Assembly (NCBI GenBank): GCA_027605045.1
Contig: JAQFWX010000004.1
Location: forward strand, 62,001-126,000
DNA from: Phallus indusiatus
Taxonomy: Eukaryota; Basidiomycota; Agaricomycetes; Phallales; Phallaceae
Reading direction: 5' to 3'
Length of the DNA stretch: 64,000 nt
Program-made: the position numbers and the translations under genes
Notes under the pieces: generated by a model
The model's database searches: none
Told to the model about the DNA's origin: nothing
What the model saw: the letters and a program-made list of their open reading frames with translations, nothing else
Shown: one piece after another, positions 13,417 to 24,875 of the stretch
How positions within the stretch are numbered: the first letter of the stretch is position 1
How the letters are laid out: every line of letters starts with the position of its first letter

Positions 13417-14700
13417 GAACAGGAGGGACAGGGAAAGAAAGAGAGAGAAAAAACAAGAGGGATCGAATTATTATCATTAGTACTATTACGCGAGCGAGCC
13501 TGATACCGGTTGGTTTTCATCATCATCTATCATTCATTCCACCAACTCAGGTCGTTCAGGCTTTCTAAATATCTCATGCTATACCAACTGTATCCATAAC
13601 CGCAATATCTTTATCCATTGATTACACTGTATAATGTGCATAATATCATAATTATAACTTATACCTACTTACCAATATTATTTGATTGTTTACTATCATA
13701 CAGACTTTTTCCGGTGACTAAGACACGCCGTAAAAATTGATCTCGCACGTCCAAGATATGATCCCCGATTTTTGAAATTTCATTTGGGAAGACCCGGGGA
13801 GATGACATTACATGAGATCTTGCCTCGAATCCGAATGTGTCTCCGTGTGCCTTCGAAAGAGACATGTGTCTGGATTCCTTTACTCAAATGTCCCCGCGTA
13901 CCCCGGCTCCCAATAGATTCACCTTCAATTAGATCAAGTCCGATTCTTGATGCAGAACAATTTAAGGCACCGGTTGGCCTAGCAAATGATTGGGTCCGCA
14001 TATATGTATGTAGGCATACAAGGTAGCGATTCTTTAGCCTTTAAAATTCGAGTTCTGAAACAATTAGTCGAATTTCGGGAGAAAACCAAAACTGAAGTAT
14101 CCTATGGGTCAAACTACAAGCTTGGTTGATCATGTTTAGCGGTCTTCAAAGTTGATTTATTCCTTGTTTTAATTATGCGGGTAAAGTTATGTCAGATGAT
14201 GAGTCAAATGATGATATCAGTACGAAAAAAATTGATTGGCTTTCGGTACCGAACTCCAAAGTGTAGCTTGTTCAATGAGTATATAAAGTAAGTAGTATTT
14301 GTGTTGAATCAAACTACATTTAGATGTACGATACATATAAGTTGGTCGAAACAAATAGTCAAGAAGCGCATTTATTATAATGTATAAATTGTAACCGTCT
14401 ATGTTATTTGTAGACGTGATGTGTTACAACTTCCGTTGACCCGCCTTTCTTGCTCTTTCTCTCTCACACACACTGTTAAAGATGTTAAGTTATGTATTAC
14501 GTCCAAATGGATGAACTTACTGCTGTTGTTTGCGGAGCGGCGCCATAAAAAGCATGCGTGAAAATAAAGAGAAAGAGAAGAAAGTCTGGGGGTCGGGGAT
14601 GTTCAACCTTGATTCCGAAAACGTGATTTGAGGATGGGGAAGTGAAGAACGAAGAATGAGGATAAATAATGTTCTGCATGCATATGAATAGAACTCAGAC
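13417..14700. other. Intergenic region
   Basis: No supportable gene. The only open frames here, near 13665-14026, overlap each other on opposite strands and show no splice continuity. A CT-rich tract lies around 14450-14475. Confidence 0.55.
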
Positions 14701-15995
14701 TCAGAGTAATTCATGGCCATAGCATTCATCAAAAGTTTTTCCACCTCCGATGTATGTTGCAAACAGAACATCGAGAGAGTAAGATGGAAAATTCTCGGGT
14801 GTGACTTGAAGGATGCGTGCGTAACTGTTAAATGACGGTAAGATTTGTAGGAAAACTAAGATGAGTTAGACAAAACGTACTGAACATCTTCAAGAACACG
14901 ATCCTTTCGCAGAATACGACAATGATAGAGTTTGTTGGGAATGTGTCGTGCGAACACAACGCCATGCAAGTAATCATTGCCAGGTCCGAAATAGGTTACA
15001 CGGTCACCGATCTGTGGGGGTAGAAATATCGCGTCGGTTAGTAGGCGGGTTCATGGGACTATGCAACAACATGGACGTACTCGCAAAGACATTATTGAGA
15101 GAAACAGAGGGGAAATAGTAAAACTGAGTTGGTAGAGAGAAATGCAGATGGGTTTAAATATAGATGAGCCGGGGACCACCGAGTTTAGGGCCCTAGGGTC
15201 CTGTGAGGGGTCCTCAGTGGATGGACAAAGGAAGCTTTTCTGGGACGGAGATTTCCTGGACAGAACAGGAGTGGTTGGGAACGGCACCGATTTGAGGACC
15301 TGTGGACTTGTTGCTCCTTTGTTCTTACTGTCCACCCTATGTGGATACGGTGAACGAGGTTTGCAATAATACTCGGATGAGAGAATAAAATAAGGAGAAA
15401 AACGAGTATTTTTCTTAAAATATCTTCAGTAGTGAATCCGTGTTCCAGAGACAGAGTAGAAATACTTTGTAAAAGTGTGTTCTGGTACATAAAAGGACCG
15501 TAGACCGCTGGACGCGGAGAATTGCGATATAGTCCACCGCCTAAAGTGGGCTGTTCATGCGTCCAAAGATTCGGCTTACTTCCCATTTGGAATGTGGACG
15601 AATTCTCCGTCTTGGCTTTATTGAATTTTGAGCCGCCTGCCGCGTTCGCACAACGGAAACCACCGGGAAAATATATGTAGGTTGGATCCGGAGAACGAGG
15701 TTGTTAGAACAGCATGTGTAAAAAAAAAGTCAATGCACGACCAATCATAGTCATAAGATCTTTGAGTAGGTTTTATCGATGAGGAGTAGCACGGCATTTT
15801 TCACCGAGAGCTAGCTCGTAATACATGACAAGGATGATACATGAGTGAACCACCGAGTGCGCCGTTATCGAATTGAGAAACCTGCAGCAAACATTCAATA
15901 AGTTAGAAGTGTGTGCTTAATCTCCGTCTTGAATGAGAGTAGATACCTTCTGAACGACACCGGGCGTGTTGCGTTGCTTAAGAGAAAAAAAAGAA
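14701..15995 (-). CDS. Probable unrecognised multi-exon gene, model incomplete
   Basis: Three downstream exons are consistent: 15371-15081, 15011-14881 and 14824-14701. They are joined in phase and end at TGA 14701-14703. They encode a Ser/Pro-rich stretch, then a small beta-rich looking segment (GDRVTYFGPGNDYLHGVVFA) and a C-terminal tail. Further coding-like segments lie upstream (SKPNLWTHEQPTLGGGLY near 15550-15590, VSQFDNGALGGSLMYHP near 15860). I could not find a start codon or a convincing splice into exon 15371: the obvious donor leaves an intron of only about 31 nt. The gene may be real with a different structure, or decayed. The family is not recognised. Its 5' end would share a divergent promoter with the AMP-binding gene. 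Confidence 0.4.
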
Positions 15996-16184
15996 CAGAG
16001 GGCGCGCACTGAGTGTAGCCGATGTGGGTCCTCGTTGTGTCCAGTAGAGACCAGTGACGTTGATGTCTCCAGAAACGGAGAGGCGTCGTTCTCTCTCTCT
16101 TCTCTCTTTAAATCCTCTCTTTCTCCCTTCCTTATAAGTCATGACGCTGTTTCTTTTTGCCTCAAGTTCTCTTCCTTCTCTACC

Positions 16185-18500
16185 ATGGCCACCGCGTCTT
16201 CAAGGACATTCGTGCACTTCCAAACCCTTCAAGAACGCGTCATTTCTCATCCCAACACACCCGTATTCAAGATTCCTAAGCCTGGCACCCCTTCCCATGA
16301 TTCAGATCCAGAATGGATCGATGTCTCGTTTACTCAGTTCAACGCCGACATTGAACGCGTCGCTAAATACTGGTACTCCGTTCTCCAGCCCTGCCATCTG
16401 CCCGCCAGATCCGTCATCGGTGTCTGGTACGTGATCTACGACAGTCAAGATTATATGTATGGGCATAACATATTCTCTCAAGGTTGCGTGGCTTCACCTA
16501 TACCGACGTGGTCACCATCTATGCTCTCAGCCGTGCTGGCTACGTACCCCACATGTTTGGCTTCGAACTCCCCAATACCCAGCTCGTCCTTTCCCTTCTC
16601 GCATCTTCATCTGGTAGGGCGATTGTACACGACCCCGCCAAGACATCCCATCTAGCAGAATCCGCTGCTACCGACTTTCCATGTTTTCCTGCAGTCGACT
16701 ATTCAAAAGTCTCAGAAGTGGACGTCTCTCACATTCAATTGCCACCTCTCCCGCCCGCAAACGATGAAGATTACACTTTCATCTATCAAACTAGCGGTTC
16801 CGTGTCCGGAATGCCAAAAATCGTCCCGAAAACTAACAAGTGGCTTTCATCCATTCACGCCAAGTCTAATCCTGCATTTGCTATTGGTTATGACCGCGAC
16901 GAATACGAAAAGAACGATATCAGTCAAGATGTATATGTCTGGACGTAAGGCCTTTACTCATCAACACGTATATATGCACTTGAATTGTGTCTCTTTAGAG
17001 AATCATTTTCGCATTCCATGGAAATATGTCGTACGTTCATCTCTCTCTCCCTTCTCTGTTCCAAATCTCACTCTTCCACATAGTATTTCAACTCATCCTG
17101 CACAACGCTTCATGTCTTGTCCAACCAACGCATATCGATTTCTCACCATCTGAACTCATAACCATGATCCAACGCACTGGCATCAATCGCATTATACAGT
17201 TCACCTCTGTTCTCAGACAACACTTGGAATTTGCTCGAACAATTTCTCCGGAGCTAGTAGATCTTATGTGTAAAATGCGTCAAGTGACCTACGCCGGTAT
17301 GCCTCTTGGAACAGAAATTGAAACTTGGGCCAAAGAAATAGGCATTCCTCTTACTGTAAGTCACGCATCCTTATTTCCCCTTTTCCAAAAGACTAAATGT
17401 GGCTATTCAGAATCAATACGGTTGCACGGAATGCGGTAAGTTTGCATACACGAGTGCACACATCATATATATACACTAACATCACACTAGGTCAGCTGAT
17501 GAGCTCAACGCTAACATCCCCCTACCTTGAACTTTTACCAAACGTACACGCCGAATTTATCCCCGTTCAAACTGCATCTCCTTCAACCAACATTGACAAT
17601 GCTTCAGAATACACGACCCTCCTTGAACTCCACGTCCTTCCGACATCCCCAGATCTGCCTATACCTAGTCTTCGTTCAGAAGAAACCGGCGGATGGAAAA
17701 GTGGCGATTTATTCGAACAAGTTTCACCCGGCGGGAAATACATTTTCAGAGGACGCAATGACGATTGGGTCAAGAGTTATTGGAGTGAGAGACTCGATAC
17801 AAAAGCTATCGAGAATCAGGTGTTCAATGTATGCGCGTTGGATCTCGTCGCTAATTGCGTGGTTGTGGGAGAAGGAAGACCGTGGCCTGCTTTGTTTGTC
17901 GAGCTGAAGGAGAACGTGTTGAAAGACGAAAATGTTACGATGCAATCAGTGAAGAAAGAGATTATTCGTCGTTTGGAGAGTTTCAATGGTCTGCGATATT
18001 TGCATGAGCGTGTTCAGGATCCGAGGATGATTTATATTGTCTTGCCGCCTGCCAAGTTGCCTCGTACGGCTGTTAAAGGAAATATTCGGTGCGTGTGGGG
18101 GGAATGGAATTATATTATATAGTATTAGCTGATGAATTAAATCTATAGTCGTCGAGGCGTTGAACAAGAATTTGCAGACGAGATAGAGGCCATGTATGCG
18201 TCAATGCCTATCAACGAAGTGTACGGTGAATGTGTCAGTTCAACTAACGATCATCCGGAGACAACGGAGAACGATATTTTGACGAGCTCCGTTTCTATTT
18301 CTTCTTCAAATACCACGTCCAGTAATGAATCGTTGTCGGCAGAGTCGCTCATTACGCCCAGCGAAACTGAATTGAGTATTATAGCTCGTTATGAAGTTGA
18401 TACTACTAATGATGGTGTTATTGCTGTTACTAAATGTCAAGGTCTGGATAATATTGTTCTATCTGGCGGGGAAGAACAAGAAGGTATCATCATGGTTTGA
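16185..18500 (+). CDS. AMP-binding adenylate-forming enzyme (acyl-CoA synthetase-like)
   Basis: Exons 16185-16426, 16483-16944, 16999-17030, 17084-17355, 17411-17435, 17491-18088 and 18149-18500 give 1983 nt and 660 aa. ANL-superfamily motifs appear in order: TSGSVSGMPK (the A3 phosphate-binding loop, slightly divergent), YGCTE (A5), SGDLF (A7), GRNDDWVK (A8) and LPRTAVKGNI with the A10 lysine. The enzyme should activate a carboxylic acid as an acyl-AMP, then possibly form a thioester. No carrier-protein or reductase domain follows, so it is not a full NRPS-like reductase. The last ~90 residues are Ser/Thr/Glu-rich and look disordered. Two exons are very small (32 and 25 nt), and the 25-nt one carries the A5 motif. 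The substrate cannot be told from sequence. Confidence 0.88.
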
Positions 18501-19599
18501 TGAGATGGCTATTTTTTTACTTTTTTGCTCGGGTTTTGTGCTGTATAAATGCTACTGCGTGTGTATTATTATTTTGCTATTTGTGTTTTGTAGGGTTAAT
18601 CAATTGATGATTCGTTTTGAGAAGTTGGACACAGGTACTGCGATTTGAACATGTCAAATGGTATTGGACCTGGCCCCTGCATCATCATTATCGTTGCTTT
18701 AGGAACTAAATTTAAACTTCACACATGCCGCAAAGCCCCTCTCTAGATCAATATCTGGGAAATCCTGCGATGCGTCCGGATCTTGGGATCAAAGGCGCGT
18801 GCAAGTTGGAACTAAGGCCTTTCCCTGGGCGTCCACCTTGCCCAGACAAGAAACTGGACGGTGTTCAAAAGTTGGACTGCGTCTATGGGTCCGTCCAGGG
18901 TTGACGGGTTGTATATAAGCACAAAGAGTGTGTAACAGTAGAATCATGACAATCGGGAAGACTCCCACTCAAACTTCGGTATGTTTGTGGCAAGTTCTAC
19001 TTTTGACATGTGGAGATGTTCAATGTGAGTCGTTTATTATACTACAGCTCACTTAATTATCACGTTGGTTGGACCTCGTCTCTCTGTGTCGGACCTTGTG
19101 GGTTGACAGGTTTTCTATATAAGTACGAAGGGTGTGTAACGGTGGAATCAGGAGAACCCCTCAACTTCAACTTCACTCGATTGGGCCAAGTACACTGCAG
19201 CTCGCGAGCCAAACATCAAACTTATTTATTGAATGCACAAAACCTTTGATATGTAGGTCGAGAATCTTTTATCAATCGATAGGTGCTTTTTCGGGTCTTG
19301 GTTTCTTCATCAATTGGCCAAAGTCTATGATCTCTTGTTTTAGTGGTGATAGGAATTTTTTTTTTTCAACTTACATGCTGCCACTCGACTTCGCAAGGGG
19401 TCATAGCCTATGGTCACTTAGGTGGAGAAACCAAGAACCGAAAAAGCTTTTATCGATTGAATAGAATGGGCAGAGTATGTACATATGAATGTGGTAGTAG
19501 TTCGACATGTAAACGTAAGTATATATTGATGTCTTTATATACTGATCTATGACATATCTAAAGAATGGACCGGTGGGTGATAACGGGTGGTCGTCCGTC
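18501..19599. other. Intergenic region with a diverged direct repeat
   Basis: No gene seen. Two diverged copies of a ~45-bp unit containing TATATAAG lie at about 18902-18947 and 19106-19151. Confidence 0.5.
18902..19151 (+). repeat. Diverged direct repeat pair with TATATAAG
   Basis: Two segments, about 18902-18947 and 19106-19151, share the pattern GGTTGAC-GGTT-TATATAAG-AC-AAG-GTGTGTAAC-GT-GAATCA with scattered substitutions. They could be a duplicated core promoter, or the 5' ends of decayed genes, just upstream of the cyclase relic. Confidence 0.5.
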
Positions 19600-19990
19600 A
19601 AGCCGATATCGTCGGTATTACCTCACCCCCTACTCACCTCCGACAGTTTCCTATACTTTCTCTCTCGAGATTTCTCTTCCGAAATGGTACCGAATGTTTT
19701 CCCCGATCTCGAATACAATCTCAGTGTGATCATACTGGAAATTGAGGACCTCCATGGACCGGCGGAATGCCAGTGGCTATGCGGATCATCACAGTAGAGT
19801 GTGTGTTCGCCGTACATAATTAATTCAATAGATTTACCTGCTATTTTATGTCTCCAACGAACGAGAGAGTGGACGATTCACTGCTTATCTCTGACGGTTC
19901 CCTTTTCAAAGTGAGTTTTTGTTGATAAATAACGCTGTCCGAGTCAGGGTCGCGCCGGCCTTAGCTATCCAAGCTATTTCAACGCAGTTA
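19600..19990 (+). pseudogene. Relic of a HAD/terpene-cyclase gene (last exon)
   Basis: Nucleotides here match the last exon of the intact gene at 59510-61308 in patches. One patch encodes TSDSFLYFLSRDF and VFPDLEYNL, equivalent to TADSFLYFFSRFL and VFPDLEYNL in the intact gene. A later patch matches the segment around the DGRFTGYF motif, and the end matches TALAIQAI. Small deletions and frame changes separate the patches, so no functional protein is possible. It lies directly upstream of UF1 in the same order and strand as the intact cyclase and UF3, so it marks a decayed cyclase-UF block. Confidence 0.8.
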
Positions 19991-20116
19991 TTTGAAAACA
20001 TTCTCTAGTTATGTACTAACCAATACTTTATCGCCATGAAGCTATTGACGTTTTGTCCGTTCTGACCCGCTTTGCCCGAACCATGTCAAGGTTTCAACTT
20101 AGTCGCGTGCTTGCGC

Positions 20117-20124
20117 TGACGTCA
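20117..20124. promoter_or_regulatory. CRE-like palindrome TGACGTCA
   Basis: A perfect 8-bp palindrome identical to the consensus site of bZIP CREB/ATF factors, about 330 bp before the probable UF1 start. Its function is inferred. Confidence 0.35.
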
Positions 20125-20351
20125 CATATCGCGTCCAAGATCTTTTTTACGCGTCTTTCATTAAGTTATATAATGTCATTGACTCACCTCAGTAATACAA
20201 ACAATGAGAAGCTAGTTAATACGCTTTGCCAACCCTACTAGGCCGTACTATACTGATGTGAATCATTGCCGCCTCTTTCGCGGGAGCTGGATGTCCAGAC
20301 GTCCATACGCCATTGTTCTGCTTCTGCTTCTCCAAATTTTGTTTTTGGTTC

Positions 20352-20384
20352 ATCGATGAAAATGTGTGACTATCCCCAGTCACA
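20352..20384 (+). promoter_or_regulatory. UF upstream element, copy 1
   Basis: A TCATCGATGA palindrome is followed closely by TGTGACT, six bases, then AGTCACA (20365-20384). The same arrangement occurs upstream of UF2 and UF3. Here it lies about 70-100 bp before the probable start at 20455. Conservation of both inverted repeats in three copies suggests a protein-binding site or a 5' UTR structure. Confidence 0.6.
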
Positions 20385-20454
20385 TCGCTACCTCATCCTT
20401 CTCCGAGCTCAACTTGACCACTTCAAACGTCGACTCAGAAGTACTGCTACAGTG

Positions 20455-21735
20455 ATGACTATTCCCGGCAGTCAAATCGCCAACGGTGACCTATATGACT
20501 TGGACAAATCCCCTTCTTACAAATATGTGTTCAGAAATCCTTTTGCGTCACGTATCCATCGAATCACAACCCCCGATGAATCCTTGTCCATATTGCACCA
20601 GATCAACGAGTCTCAACGCTCTGACAGACGGTTACCTGCAGAGATTTCACTCCGCATCAACAAAGAGGTACAACGGAACGCGACTGTTGAAGAAATCAGG
20701 AACACTTGGAGCCCTGTTCCCGCGCCCAACGAGAGGTCTTTCGCTCTGGGTTCTTTCGGATACTTAAAGTCGCCATTACGGGCCCAACTTGACACGAGCG
20801 CAAGAAAGTATATTCCATTAGAGATAATGGGTTTTGATCGTCGAGGCCTTCCTTATTTCTCAGACAATTCAATCGAGGCCATGTTGTATAGTCACGTATC
20901 ATCTGCTGATATTCTCTACCGTCTGCGATGCTATTTCCCAGAGATTATCATCGACTCGAACCTGGATGAATACAAATCAGTATGGGAGGGGTATCTCAGA
21001 CATAACCAAACCGGCATGCTTCTATTGTTTTTCGACTACAAAGGCGGCGCATGGCTTAAAGTTCATTATGATGAACAGAGCAAATATCAAAGAGCACTCG
21101 ACAACGATACGCAAAAGGAAATTGAAGAAGCTTTTTCGTCTGACGGTATCAAATTATTGAATTCACTTTTTGGGACGCAAGATGGGAGTAGACGACTATT
21201 GTTTTACCATCCATCCGCAGACGCAGACGTGCCTACTGACAACGAACGCTACATTGCCGTCCCTGTTAATTATGCGCTGCCCCGATGCCATAAAAGATTC
21301 AATCCCAGTATATACGAACGTTGGCATTCCACAGAAGTTTCCGATTCCGACCTTTTGTCCTTCCGCTCTATTCTCCAAGACCTGAAGTATGACATTCCCT
21401 CCAGAAAAATCGACCGCTTAAACGGTACCTCCGATTTAACTACTGTCATTTCCTCTCCATTACTTTTCTACCGTCTCATATGCAAATTCATGCTCAAGCG
21501 AACCCACGTCAACGTCAACCGAGTAACCCCGATAACCAGTGTTTGGCAAATCAAGCTCGTTCATGAAACCAAAGGTGCTTCCATTATTTTTATGGATAGC
21601 TATGGAGTGTTCGATATCCGGGCCGATGAAAAAGCGGAGGAAATGATGAATGATGTAGCGGTTTTAGTGGAGGCGCTTTGTAGTAACGGCTGTTCGCATC
21701 CATATGACTCTGTCCTGGCCGGGTGTGTTGCATGA
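20455..21735 (+). CDS. UF1: unrecognised intronless protein, copy 1 of 3
   Basis: Open frame of 426 aa from ATG 20455. The frame is also open from ATG 20266, but the UF3 start aligns with 20455 and the conserved upstream element lies between, so 20455 is preferred. I recognise no known domain. Segments shared with UF2 and UF3 include YVFRNPFAS near the N-terminus, LHQINESQ, SSADILYRLRCYFPEI, LNSLFGT, LNGTSDLTTVISSPLLFY, and the C-terminal VFDIRADEK and VLAGCVA. No signal peptide or clear membrane helix is seen. It is intronless, whereas most neighbouring genes are intron-rich, which could reflect retroposition or a different origin. It follows a HAD-cyclase relic. An alternative reading is a fast-evolving lineage-specific family unrelated to the cyclases. 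Confidence 0.8.
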   Translation: MTIPGSQIANGDLYDLDKSPSYKYVFRNPFASRIHRITTPDESLSILHQINESQRSDRRLPAEISLRINKEVQRNATVEEIRNTWSPVPAPNERSFALGSFGYLKSPLRAQLDTSARKYIPLEIMGFDRRGLPYFSDNSIEAMLYSHVSSADILYRLRCYFPEIIIDSNLDEYKSVWEGYLRHNQTGMLLLFFDYKGGAWLKVHYDEQSKYQRALDNDTQKEIEEAFSSDGIKLLNSLFGTQDGSRRLLFYHPSADADVPTDNERYIAVPVNYALPRCHKRFNPSIYERWHSTEVSDSDLLSFRSILQDLKYDIPSRKIDRLNGTSDLTTVISSPLLFYRLICKFMLKRTHVNVNRVTPITSVWQIKLVHETKGASIIFMDSYGVFDIRADEKAEEMMNDVAVLVEALCSNGCSHPYDSVLAGCVA

Positions 21736-22931
21736 CGTGAGTGAACAGTCCACTCAGAGACTTACATCGCTGATATATATATATATGTATACCACTATCT
21801 TAGGAAATCAGTGTTTGGAGCTGATGTCCTGTACATACAATTTTCTCTCGACGAAGCTATTCATTATTTGGACTTACATAATGCACAGAGCACGAAAATT
21901 TGAAGACTTGAAGGAGACGAGATTACTTAGGCATAATATATAATTCGTCGTCTATTGTTGACCGAGGAGTTATACCCCTTGTGACGGGACTCTCGAGGGA
22001 AACAGAAGTGGACAATTAACTAATTCCACGTATTAGTAAATACTCGCAAGCGGCGGCGGCTGAGATGACAGAAAAATGAGACTTACCGTGTTCCGCCGAG
22101 CTGGAACCGCGAAAGATAATTAGCGACAAATAATGAGGTGATCGGTGTAATAATTACACCAAACACACCTTCCAATTTAAAGTCTTGGAAACAGTGACCA
22201 GCTTCGTAAGGAAATAATAAGACCCGGTGAGAAAAGGGGGAACTAGCGAGCTATTAAGGAAAACTTGGCGACAACAACAGAGAAACTATGGGTAAACGGT
22301 AAACCGTCAGGTCAGAAATGAACCGTGGGTGACGGTTGCAGATTGGCACCCTGAATGACTGAATGCTATAGTTTAGTAATGCTCGCCAAGATAGTCGCCA
22401 AGAGGTTCGTCAACGCCTCCTGAATAAATAATATAATGATAGCGTGAAAATTAGGTGTAATGCAGAACTCAGTGCGAAGTGAACAATGCGTGTGTTAGTA
22501 ATGAATTAAACTCAGTGGTACCAGTAATGAAGCAGAAAAATAAATGAACACCGTAACTGGACCTATCTGGTAATACGGTCCGGTAAATTTATTGCTGTTC
22601 ACATATTCACCTCAATGGGAAGTAAAACCAGCGAAAAAGAAAAGAGGCCACGGTCTCAAGAGGGCTCCATCTTTATGTCCTAAATACATCTATTAGTCCC
22701 TCAGAAACTCGCTTGCATATTTTCACTAAAAACAATTTGATTGGGGCAGCCAGTTGGCAACTCAATTTCCTTTTTTGCTTTTGAATCCTCCTTTTCGAAC
22801 TCTGGTTTACCATGCATGATCTGTATCTATAAATCGCAAAATAATGATGTTTTATTCTGTAATCTTGACGTTAAAAATGTAAAAGCATCTCTTTTATTAC
22901 GTTTTAATTGAAACTTAATACAACTCTCCAT
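21736..22931. other. Intergenic region
   Basis: No gene seen. It contains a short TA-repeat at about 21772-21787 and a palindrome GGTGTAAT-A-ATTACACC at 22144-22160. It covers the 3' flanks of UF1 (+) and the GH30 gene (-). Confidence 0.6.
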
Positions 22932-24875
22932 TTACTCGCTCAGAAATGAAGTGATACTAAGCCCGGGCAGAGGAATTGACCTGTCCATTTCTCCCTCCAG
23001 ATCGACCCAATCATACTGGGGAGAAGTCCTAACCACTTTCACTGGACGACTAACGTGCTCTGGAAGGTGGATAGTGAGTTCTTCAGAGCCAAGATTCATG
23101 ACCAGCAATGTCCATTTTGATGCCGTATTCGATTTGGATTGGGCTGGGACACTTGCTTTGAAAGCCAAAGCACGCAACGAGCTAGTTTCGCCTGACGCAG
23201 TGGTATCATTCGATTGGAGATCAACGTCATATCGCACGGCACCATATTGCACGAATTGTGAGAAATGTTTCATCACAAAATATCGTTTTGTGGTGTAGAT
23301 TTCGTAGTTCCCATTTGTGGCATAGTTTGGATCGTAGTATAGCTTTTGAATATGCATTTAGCTATTAACAAAACTAAAGCAAATTTAGTGCTCTTACTAA
23401 ACCGTCGTTCCATCCGTTAGGGTTATATGATGTCGTACAATTTTGAGCACCAGGAGATGTAGGCTCACATCCTATTCCGCTTGAAAGAGCGAGCCACCAA
23501 TCAAAATGGGCATCAAGTCTTAAATTTCCGGTTAGTATCTTTTTACATAACCAAAAACAAGTAGGAGAGAATAAAAGCGGTACGTTTGTGTGAAAGCCTG
23601 ATAAATGAGATTCGCCATTTGTAAGCCTCCCACCATGGTCGGGCTTTATGAGAAGAAATGAGAAAATTATCCAATTATGTTTCGATTGGATAAGGTAGTA
23701 AGCTTACTCAAATCCACCCGAGTATGTCAACGGTGCACCAGGGTCAGATGCCGACGAAGGGTTACTGGCAGCGAAGCAACATATTTCAGTAAACCAAGTT
23801 TCCTTTCCCCCACTTAAGTTTCTCGCAGTCTCTCCCAAAAGTGCGACTTGTTGATCATCCGCAAAACTATATTGATGATGCGAAATGGCAGCCACGGAGC
23901 TTTTGGAATCAGGAGGCCAAATGGGAGCTTCCGGAATGAAGTTCCCGGTGGCGCTAGACTCGTCGGACATGATACCTACATCTTCCAAGAAAGCGTTGTT
24001 TAAAGCATGGCGTAGGGTATTAATGACCAGACTGCGTTGATAAGGTGTTACTTCCATGCCTTCTTGACCACAAAGAGTGTCAGGTCCACTACCGAAAGTC
24101 TAATGAAACTGATCAGTGTCTCTAAATTGAAGATAGCAATAAACTCAATCCACATCATCGGGCTCATTCATAGGCGACACGTGGGTGATATGAACGCCTT
24201 GACTCCGCCAATGACTAAGGACATCGGCGATGTACTGCGCATATCCGGCAATGGTGGCGTTAACAATCTCACCACCGCAGCTTCGGTTGTTACTGGTGAA
24301 GTATGGAGGGGCAGAATTGATAAAAGCCGTCAAGACAGGGACATTTGCTTCGGCCGCCTTTCGAAGGAAAAACACTCCTTGTGGATCAGCCGTGGAAGCC
24401 GAAAAGTTGTACACTCCGGGAGAGACGAAAAACGTCTCTGGTGCACGACTATAGTGAAGTTTGATTTATTTCATTTTGAGCAATAAAGGGGTAGTGGTTC
24501 ATACGAAGGGTTCCCAACAAACACACCTCCGCCACCCAGGTTATATCGGAAAGACGTTAATCGAAGCCCGTCCTCGCTGAATAACATATCAGCGACTTTG
24601 TTTCTCCATTCTAAAGGATAATTGTGTAAGTCGAGTGGCCACCAAGCGCCACTTGCTCCTATGCCTTGTATTGTCTGCGCTGGAGTGGGAGAGAGCGACA
24701 GAGAGATTGTTGCGGAAGACGGGGACTCTAAATCTAAATTAGGAATGTGTCAACGGCCAATGATCAAGTCAAACTCACCCTGAGCATAACCAACATGTCC
24801 TGTAAATACCAGAAGCAAGGTTAAAACAGCAGGCACAATCATCGAAAATTGCAATAGTAGGGAAACAAGTGCCAT
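22932..24875 (-). CDS. Secreted GH30-family glycoside hydrolase (endo-beta-1,6-glycanase type)
   Basis: Seven exons on the minus strand: 24875-24779, 24733-24505, 24448-24154, 24099-23708, 23643-23584, 23518-23398 and 23342-22932. They give 1605 nt and 534 aa. The start encodes a hydrophobic signal peptide ending near GHVGYAQ (residues 25-32). Family features are GIGASGAWWP, YNLGGGG, AFINSAPPYF, the acid/base glutamate in PMNEPDD (about E204) and the nucleophile glutamate in WFTEICC (about E312). A beta-sandwich C-terminal domain follows. GH30 members of this type cleave beta-1,6-galactan or beta-1,6-glucan outside the cell; the exact substrate is not determined here. Both catalytic residues and the full length are present, so it should be active. 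Confidence 0.88.

Noticed and set aside
20266..20454. N-terminal extension of UF1 from ATG 20266
   Set aside because: UF3 aligns with the ATG at 20455, and the conserved UF upstream element lies inside this stretch, so it is more likely 5' leader.
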